Shown here piece after piece: positions 55,980 to 64,000 of a stretch of DNA of 64,000 bases. A program made the translations under genes and the position numbers. Each line of letters starts with the position of its first letter. Positions within the stretch are counted from its first letter, which is position 1. The DNA is from an uncultured Ureaplasma sp. (GTDB lineage: Bacteria > Bacillota_I > Bacilli_A > Mycoplasmatales > Mycoplasmoidaceae): assembly GCA_944322645.1 (NCBI GenBank), contig CALUPI010000008.1, forward strand, positions 1 to 64,000, in the 5' to 3' direction. The notes beneath the pieces were generated by a model that worked only from the letters and a program-made list of their open reading frames with translations, ran no database searches and was not told the DNA's origin.

Positions 55980-56910
55980 ATGATTCATCATATATTTTTC
56001 TAATTTTTCTCACAATATGTGAAAGTGAACCTTTATTAATTTGTTTATTCAATGGCAATTGTTTGTTCATTTCCACACATATTTCATTCATACTATACAT
56101 TGGAAATTTAACTCTTATCTCACAAAATAATTTTTCTTTTACATTAAAATATTCATATCTATAATCAGTCATTAATACTTTACATTTAGACACTAATTCT
56201 ACTGAAGCTTTAGAAATTTTTTGAATATTAGAAACTTCTAAATTAATTAATCTTTGCATATTATTAACAAAATCATGTTCAATTCTATTATCTTCAAATT
56301 CAAACATAGTTTCTGTTGCTCCTAAAATCTTTAAGATATCTGAAATTTGTTCTGATTTTTTAAAATATAAAACATACTTATTTTTATGCTGAATAGTTTT
56401 AGGTTCTAATTTAAATTTTTTAAAAATTTTGATTAATAATTTATGAAAATCTTTATCGATAACTCTAATCTCAAGATGATTACGGGAATTAGTAGTATTA
56501 CTAATACTTCCCGATGTTAAAAAACACGCAATTAAGATAATTTTTAAATTTTTATTTTTTAAATTTAAATTATTAAAAAAAGTTTGAATATCATTTAATA
56601 ATATATCTTGGTTATCAAAAATTTTAATTAAAAAATTAGTTTTATTATCACCCAATGTTTTTTTATTACTTTTCAAAATATCATATTTATAACTACTAAA
56701 ATTAGTATCTAGAATTAATTTCACTAATTTTAATAGATAATGATAACGAATTTTAAACTCAATAGTACCATTAAAAATATTAATCTCACCTATATTTTTA
56801 ATAATAGTGTAGATTAAAATTTTTTGTTCATCTAAATCAAAATTATTAAGATAACAAATTTCTTCTTTTACTAGTTGACTAAAATTTGTTGAGCGATTAC
56901 TTATTTTCAT
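55972..56910 (-). CDS. whiA: WhiA-like DNA-binding protein
   Basis: A 312-residue protein of the WhiA family: an N-terminal LAGLIDADG-like fold and a C-terminal helix-turn-helix. The hallmark is the C-terminus, KFPMYSMNEICVEMNKQLP followed by NKGSLSHIVRKIRKI, matching the WhiA NPxASLxELxxxxxPPISKSGVNHRLRKI pattern. In low-GC bacteria WhiA affects cell division. Its start lies ten bases inside the end of trxB. Confidence 0.88.
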   Translation of the reverse strand: MKISNRSTNFSQLVKEEICYLNNFDLDEQKILIYTIIKNIGEINIFNGTIEFKIRYHYLLKLVKLILDTNFSSYKYDILKSNKKTLGDNKTNFLIKIFDNQDILLNDIQTFFNNLNLKNKNLKIILIACFLTSGSISNTTNSRNHLEIRVIDKDFHKLLIKIFKKFKLEPKTIQHKNKYVLYFKKSEQISDILKILGATETMFEFEDNRIEHDFVNNMQRLINLEVSNIQKISKASVELVSKCKVLMTDYRYEYFNVKEKLFCEIRVKFPMYSMNEICVEMNKQLPLNKQINKGSLSHIVRKIRKIYDESFI

Positions 56911-57842
56911 ATTTTCTCAGAAATATAATCTGCAGCACTTAATGCAGCAATTGTTCCATCACCTACAGCTGTTGAGATTTGTCTAACTTTTTTTGTTACA
57001 ATATCACCAGCAGCAAATATTCCTGGATACATAGTTTCCATTTTTGAATTTACATTAATGAATCTAGAAATTGGATCTAATATAGATTGATTATTAATCG
57101 TTGGGCAAACAGGAATAAAACCAATAAATATGAAAGCACCGGCCACCTCAAGATCATAAGTTTTATTATTTATTTTATCTTTTAAAGTAATACTTTCAAG
57201 TTTTTGATTACCATTAAAAGAAATAGTGTCAGTGTTAAATAAAACTTCAATATTATCTTTTTCAAACAAATGTTGAGTAGATTTATCATTTTCCACTTTA
57301 AACTTATCTTTATTAGAAATTAAAGTGACTTTTGAAGCTATATCACTCATATATAAAGATTCCTCAATTGCACTTAATCCACTACCAATGATAGCAACAT
57401 GTTGATCTTTATATATTGCACCATCACAAATAGCACAATAACTTACACCTTTTCCAAACATTTGTATTTCATTCATACAACCAATTTTTCTATTCACCAT
57501 TCCAGTTGCTATTATTACAACTTTGGATTTAATAATATTTCCATTTGATAATTCAGTATATTTATATTCATCATGAATATTAATATTAATTACTTCTGAA
57601 AAAATAAATTTAGCACCCAAATTTTTTGCTTGATTAAAAAATTTTAATGACAAATCAGGTCCACTTATATTTTCATAACCTGGGTAGTTCTCAACAAATG
57701 CAGTTGTTACAACCTTTCCGCCAGGTGCATCTTTATCTATAAAACATACTGATAAATTTGCTCTTGAAGCATAAATTGATGCTGTTAATCCTGCAGGACC
57801 TGCTCCAACTACAACAATATCAAATTCTTTATCAAATTTCAT
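56901..57842 (-). CDS. trxB: thioredoxin reductase
   Basis: A 313-residue flavoenzyme that reduces thioredoxin with NADPH. Seen: FAD-binding VVVGAGPAGLTASIYASRAN, redox pair in YCAICDGA (Cys-Ala-Ile-Cys), NADPH-binding AIIGSGLSAIEES (Ser for the usual Gly-Asp), and FAAGDIVTKKVRQISTAVGDG. ATG 57842 has GGAG 6 bases upstream; GTG 57854 is in frame but covers the site. TGA at 56907 is Trp, so the stop is TAA 56901. NADPH may come from GapN. Confidence 0.95.
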
Positions 57843-57853
57843 ATTTTTCTCCA

Positions 57854-58879
57854 CTATCTGTATGCATAAAATATCTTGTCAGAATTTTCTCTAATAAATT
57901 CTTGTTTTTTATAATCTTTTAAACTAACTTTTTCATTAGATTTGTGTAATTTAAACAATAATGTTTTCTTAAATAATAGATATCATTTATAATCTCTAAA
58001 TTTATAGGCAATGAATTGGCAATAAATTACGATAATAATTCCAAGGGCTAATAAAAAACCTGTGGTTATATAAGTTCCAAAAAATTCGAATTCATGATTA
58101 CGCATTGGTTCCATTATAAATCTAATTATTCCATATGACACGCAATATAAACCTGTAATTACACCAATTTTAATTTGCTTGATTTCAGCAAGTAAACCAT
58201 AAATAATGACAAATGCAATAATATTCATAAAAGATTCATATAAAAATAATGGTTGATAAAAATGTAATACTCCACTTGAATCCACTACATACATGTGATT
58301 ATAAACACCAGTCATTAAATTCTTTAATCATGCTAATGATTCAGCTGAAACTTCTCCACCATAAATTTCACCATTAAAGAAATTTCCTCATCTCCCGATT
58401 GCCTGACCAATTAATATTGTAGGTACAATTGCATCGGCATATATTCACATAGATGGTTTTTGAATATATACCTTACCATCAATAACTACTCTTGAATGAT
58501 ATTTAGGAAAATGTAAAATAATTGGAAAATAAATAAGTGCCGCAATTACACCAAAAATTACACCACCCTCGACTGCCATTCCACCATTTCGTGAAAAAAA
58601 GTTACCTGATGCATCACCAATAACAAATGATCATGTACGTGCACCTAATAGAATAATAGGTATAGCTATAAAAATATAATAAAATCCTACATCAACACTA
58701 ACTTTATAGCGTTTTCAAATTGAAAGCATAAAAATACAAATTGCAACTAAATATCCAATAATTGATAAAATTGCATATCATTGAACATCAAGTCCAGCAA
58801 TTGTAAATGCAGTTTGGAAACTAGAATCTGTTAAATTTTGAGGAGGAATAAAATTTTTACTTAATAAACTAAAATCCAT
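57854..58879 (-). CDS. lgt: prolipoprotein diacylglyceryl transferase
   Basis: Attaches the lipid anchor to the cysteine of lipobox proteins, such as the two lipoproteins at 43900-48223. The protein has 341 residues with seven hydrophobic segments. The signature GQAIGRWGNFFNGEIYGG is complete near residue 155, and the later EPMRNHEFEFFG region also fits. A basic tail of 45 residues follows the last helix. AAAGGAG precedes ATG 58879. The lgt-trxB-whiA and hprK-lgt orders match those known in low-GC bacteria. Confidence 0.95.
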
Positions 58880-58916
58880 TAATATTCTCCTTTAATATAT
58901 TTATATTAATAATACA

Positions 58917-59864
58917 TTATTTTTTATTCTTAGAATTAAAATTGTTAATTTGGTTAATAAATTCATTAGCTGAATTAAAACCTTGGTGTTTTAATTTTAA
59001 ATCAATTACAGAAGTTTCAATTAAATCAGATGTATTTCTACCTTGCAATACTGGAATTTTATAGTATGGCAATTGAACATCTTCAATATCTATATATTTT
59101 GTTTGTTGACCTAATCTTTCAAATAAAACGTGTTTGTTTTCTTCTTTATTTACATTAATAAGTTCACATACAACATCAATTTTTGTAGAACTAATTTGTT
59201 TTTCTATACCAAAGGTTCTTGAAAAAGATAATATTCCTAATCCTCTAATTTCTATATAGTCCTTAGTTAAATCATCTGGCTTACCAAATACATTTGGTCC
59301 AATATGAGTAATCAAAATTGCATCATCAGCAACAAAAATATGTCCTTTTTTTACTAATTCAACAGTAATTTCAGATTTCCCAATACCTGAATCTCCTAAT
59401 ATTAATGTACCTAATCCAAACACACTTACTAAACAACCGTGATACATTGTATAAGGAGCTAATTTTTCTGTCATTCATGTAGAAATAGTAAAATTAAGAG
59501 TTTGCAAATTCATTTCAGATTTAACAATTGGAATGTCTGAATTTAGAGCAACATTAATTAATTCCTTTTCATATGCAAAATCAGGTCCAAGAATAATCAT
59601 AGGAGGCTTCATTTTAATCACAAATGATAACTTTTCTTCAATTATTGACAAGGAAAAACGTTCAAGATATAATGATTCTTTTCTACCAATATAAACAACA
59701 TTTCAAATATCCTCAAAAATATTCTCACCAGTTAATTCAAAACTGCATCTAGTTATATCTGGCAATTTAATCATTGTAGTGGACATTTTATCTTCATTTA
59801 AAAGAACTTTTAAATTAAATTGTTGTACAACATCATTAACATATAATGGGTAAATTATTGACAT
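58917..59864 (-). CDS. hprK: HPr kinase/phosphorylase
   Basis: Phosphorylates HPr on serine and removes it, controlling sugar uptake and metabolism. The protein has 315 residues. Walker A is GDSGIGKSE near residue 155; FVADDAI follows as the family motif, and IEIRGLGILSFSRTFG is the HprK signature. ATG 59864 has AAGGAATAAAT upstream, inside the tilS end. A TGA near residue 130 is Trp. lgt follows by 37 bases. Confidence 0.95.
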
Positions 59865-59866
59865 AT

Positions 59867-60763
59867 TTATTCCTTTTGAATAGTAATCTTTTGATTTAAT
59901 TTTACTAAATATAAATTATCAGTTAAACGATATTTTTTTCCATTAGTACCATAAATAAAACTAATTATTCCATTGACTTTATCAATAGATTGTCTATATA
60001 ATTCATGGTTATCTAAATACATATAAATCAAACTTACTTGTAAATTCTTAGAAAAATTCTTAAATTCTTTAATACTAAATTCTTTTTTTTCTCAATCATG
60101 ATAAGTTTTAAAAACTTGTTTATATTCTTTATGTTTTTGTTTATTTAGTTTATCAATAGATTTTAAAAACTCATACACCTTATTTGAATCTCAAGTAGAA
60201 ATTATTTTTCTTACTTTATTTCTCTCATATATATCCTCATTATTACTTGAATCAATTGCATATTCGATATTATAATCATTACAATATCTTTCCAATGTAG
60301 CCTTACGATACTTTCTTATTAGTGGTCTATGTATTTCAAAACCATCATCATGTTTACTAACTTCTCTAATTCCATAAAAATATAGATCTAATGATTGTTT
60401 TTGTTGCATATATGCTGTTTCCATAAAATCATCTAAATGATGTGCAACTAAAATTTTATTAGTATTATATTTTTTAGCAATATGTTTAAAAAAGTTATAA
60501 CGAATAATTCTTGCTTTATTTTGAAAATTATTTTCTTTAATAGAATTATACATTTCCTCAGTTACATCTAATAATTCAAATTGTAAATTATATTTTGTGC
60601 ATAATTTTTTAACACAATCAACATCAAATTGACAATCTGGACGTTTATTATATTTAACTGTACAGACTGCCTTAACATATTTATGATACATATGAAGTAA
60701 TGCCATTGAATCAGGACCACCACTTACTGCAATTACATAACTTTTTTTATTCAAAATTGACAT
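59867..60763 (-). CDS. tilS: tRNA(Ile)-lysidine synthetase
   Basis: Converts C34 of tRNA-Ile(CAU) to lysidine so that AUA is read as Ile. The protein has 298 residues, a short mollicute-type form lacking the long C-terminal domains of other bacteria. The PP-loop SGGPDSMALL is at residues 14-23; HHLDDFMETAYMQQ and GIREVSKHDDGFEIHRPLI match the N-type ATPase core. pth follows ten bases upstream of the start; hprK begins two bases after the stop. Confidence 0.93.
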
Positions 60764-60773
60764 ATAAATAATT

Positions 60774-61346
60774 TTAATTGAATTTGCTAACTATTTTATT
60801 AAAATCATTAATTGATAACTCATTTATAATATCTGTTAATTTATCAAACATATTATTTAATATTTTAATTTGATCATTACTAAATTTACTTAAAACATAA
60901 TTGATAACACTATTATTATTATTTTTAACTTGAGGTTTTCCTATTCCAATTTTTATTCTTTTTATATTTTCAGTGTGCATTAAATTTATAATATTTTTAA
61001 TTCCATTTTGTCCGCCAGAACTACCTTTTTCTTTAATTTTATATTGTCCAAAAAGCAAATCCATATCATCATAAATAATTAAAATGTTTTCGATTGGAAT
61101 TTTATAATAATTAGAAAATTGATATACAAATTCCCCAGATAAATTCATATATGTAGTTGGTTTTGCAACATATGTAATTGAATTTCCACTTAAAAATGAA
61201 AAATAATCACCATTTTTAAAATGCATATCAAATTTATATTTATATTTGTTAGCAAAATAATCTACAAACATAAATCCAACATTATGTTTTGTATTTTGAT
61301 ATTCATTTCCGATGTTTCCTAATCCTACAACTAAATATTTTTCCAC
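60774..61346 (-). CDS. pth: peptidyl-tRNA hydrolase
   Basis: Frees tRNA from dropped-off peptidyl-tRNA. The protein has 190 residues. Seen: VGLGNIGNEYQNTKHNVGF with the catalytic His, KPTTYMNLSG, and DDMDLLFGQYKIKEKGSSGG with NGIKNI. The start is GTG 61346 with GAGGT 6 bases upstream. It is the first leftward gene from the putative origin. Confidence 0.96.
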   Translation of the reverse strand: MEKYLVVGLGNIGNEYQNTKHNVGFMFVDYFANKYKYKFDMHFKNGDYFSFLSGNSITYVAKPTTYMNLSGEFVYQFSNYYKIPIENILIIYDDMDLLFGQYKIKEKGSSGGQNGIKNIINLMHTENIKRIKIGIGKPQVKNNNNSVINYVLSKFSNDQIKILNNMFDKLTDIINELSINDFNKIVSKFN

Positions 61347-61499
61347 AATTTTACCTCATATATTTATCCACAAAATTCTAAAAATATGATATAATATTAA
61401 TTATATTCATATAATTAAATTTTTGTTTTCCACAATTTTATTAACATTCATTGTATTTAATTATAATAATATAAATATAAATTTAAAAGGAAATTAATT
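61339..61499. other. putative replication origin between pth and dnaN
   Basis: A very AT-rich spacer with one perfect DnaA box TTATCCACA (61364-61372) and two one-mismatch copies TTTTCCACA (61339-61347 and 61426-61434), all in the same orientation. Transcription switches here: pth, tilS and hprK run left; dnaN, the S4 gene and gyrB run right, as expected around oriC. AT stretches such as ATATGATATAATATTAATTA could unwind. Perfect boxes also occur by chance in coding DNA (for example 5814 and 38541), so the box alone is weak evidence. Confidence 0.65.
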
Positions 61500-62639
61500 A
61501 TGAAAATAAACATTAAAAAATCAGAATTAATAAAAATTTTAAAAATTAGTGAAATTATAATTAGTAAAAAAAATTATTCAAATAATCCTATATTTAATTA
61601 TTCTTTATTAGAAATAAAAAACAATAATTCAAAAATTATTTCTAACAATGGAAATACAATATCACAATATAAAATAAATAATAATGAACTAAATATTATT
61701 GAAGAAGGACAAATATTAATCAATCCAAAAACATTAATAGAAATTGCTAATAAATTAAATGATGACTGAATTGAATTAAATAAAATTGATGATACTGTAT
61801 TAATAATAAAAACTAATAAATTTAATGGACAAATTAATTTAATCAATAATTTTGAATATCCTAATATTAATTTTGATGAAAATATTAATGAAAAAATAAT
61901 TTTTAATATTAATGATATTGATCAGATTATTCAAAAAGTATCATGGTCAACATTACCAATTACTAATGAATTAAAACCAATATGTGGTGTATATATTGAT
62001 ACAGAAATTAATGAAGGCAAAATTACGTGTTTAGGTACAGATTCTTATAAAATTACATATTTAATGTTAGAAAATAAAAATAACAGTAATTTTAAATTTA
62101 TTATTGAAAATACAACTTTAAAAATAATGAGTGAAATTTTTAAATGAACAAATGATAAAGAATTTAAATTATCATTTAATGAAATGAATAAACTAATTAT
62201 TAATAACGAAAATTTAACATTAATCGATAAGGTTATGTATGGACAATATCCTTCATCAATATTGAATAATGCCTTTAATATAAAAGAAAATGTTATAGTA
62301 AACACTAACAAAAAAGATATTCAAACTGCTCTAGAAAGAGGAAAAATTTTTGTTAATACAGAAAGAACACCATTTGTGTTAATTAATATTGAAAATCAAA
62401 AAATGTATTTTGAATTTAATTCTTATGAATTTGGTTCCTCAAAAGAAGAAATCAATACTACAAATATAGATGGTAATGATCTTAAAATTCTATTAAATGT
62501 AAATTTTTTATTAAACTTAATAAATACTATTGATAAAGACAAAATCCAAATTGTATTCGAAAATGATAATAAACCTATTGTAATATATAATGAAAATCCA
62601 AATTTTAAAGAATTATTATTACCAATAAAAAATAATTAA
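61500..62639 (+). CDS. dnaN: DNA polymerase III beta sliding clamp
   Basis: A 379-residue ring-forming clamp. The three-domain layout fits the length; recognisable blocks are SWSTLPITNELKPICGVYID (the family's ISxDETRxxLxGV-like block) near residue 145, CLGTDSYKI after it (family TDSHRL), and the C-terminal KPIVIYNENPNFKELLLPIK (family PxxixxxxxxxxxxLxMPxR). AAAGGAAATTA supports ATG 61500. The stop overlaps the next start by one base. Confidence 0.92.
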
Positions 62640-62845
62640 TGAAGGAAATTAAAATAACTTCAGAATATATTACATTAGGACAATTTTTAAAATTTTGTAG
62701 AATAATTACTAATGGTTGTGAAGCTAAAGAATTTATAGAAAAAAATAATATTTTAGTAGATGGAAATGTCGAAAAAAGACGTGGAAGAAAATTATATAAA
62801 AATACAATAATTAAAATAGAAAATATAGATTATAAAATTGTTTAA
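62639..62845 (+). CDS. yaaA: S4-domain RNA-binding protein, YaaA-like
   Basis: A 68-residue protein consisting of one S4-like domain (ITLGQFLKFCRII, then GCEAKEFIEKNNILVDG and RRGRKLY). Short S4 proteins of this kind sit between dnaN and recF/gyrB in many low-GC bacteria. recF is absent here. It overlaps dnaN by one base (TAATG). Confidence 0.88.
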   Translation: MKEIKITSEYITLGQFLKFCRIITNGCEAKEFIEKNNILVDGNVEKRRGRKLYKNTIIKIENIDYKIV

Positions 62846-62911
62846 AAATATATTTTTAAAATGATAAAATAAATATAATATACTATTTTAAATTTAATAA
62901 ATATTTTGTAA

Positions 62912-64000
<1,089 letters not shown>

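Noticed and set aside
56907-56909. TGA as the stop of trxB with an ATGA overlap to whiA
   Set aside because: TGA is Trp in this organism; reading continues two codons to TAA 56901.

Overview
The window is AT-rich DNA from a mollicute that reads UGA as tryptophan (genetic code 4). Almost every long gene is interrupted by in-frame TGA codons at positions where its family has Trp, and true stops are TAA or TAG. Gene content (HPr kinase, Amt, AsnA, GapN, IspF, WhiA, two-Cys lipoprotein signals with Lgt, no murein genes) suggests a pneumoniae-group species, perhaps close to the Ureaplasma/Malacoplasma branch. That placement is inference from gene content, not from any search.

Layout. 1-700: start of a leftward ABC ATPase and a small frameshifted gene. 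724-3482: amino acid permease and asparagine synthetase AsnA. 3483-5530: an accessory patch with two related coiled-coil genes sharing a copied leader, the ruins of a membrane-anchored protein, and several hairpins. 5537-10623 (minus): a DUF4011-type SF1 helicase preceded by an Abi_2/HEPN gene, which together look like a defence unit. 10686-17046 (plus): tsaD, metK, a 42-codon gene, asnS, pgsA, an unknown gene and gapN, followed by tRNA-Gly. 17297-22431: a small unknown gene, an ammonium channel, a membrane protein resembling a degenerate GGDEF-EAL protein, and mgtE.

22541-53801 is almost entirely minus strand: a heterodimeric ABC exporter; uvrB, secA, an ABC ATPase; tatD, mnmE, holB, tmk, serS, ftsH, hpt, ispF, uvrA; two short membrane/coiled-coil genes; two large lipoproteins with a giant FtsX-type permease; and rplA/rplK behind a structured leader. 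Genes are tightly packed, often with 1-14 nt overlaps. 53954-55979 (plus) holds a DEDDh exonuclease and an RluD-type pseudouridine synthase. 55972-61346 (minus) holds whiA, trxB, lgt, hprK, tilS and pth. The strand switches at 61350-61499, where DnaA-box-like sequences sit; dnaN, a short S4-domain gene and gyrB run right from there. This looks like the replication origin, although dnaA is not beside it.

Functional themes: the UvrAB pair for repair; SecA, Lgt, FtsH, lipoproteins and the FtsX-type permease for the cell surface; Amt, AsnA and AsnS, which could link ammonium uptake to asparagine supply; GapN for NADPH; and IspF as evidence for the non-mevalonate isoprenoid route. The strongest candidates for unusual biology are the HEPN/helicase pair with a nuclease-dead C-terminus, the degenerate GGDEF-EAL-like protein beside amt, the duplicated coiled-coil locus, and the origin lacking an adjacent dnaA.
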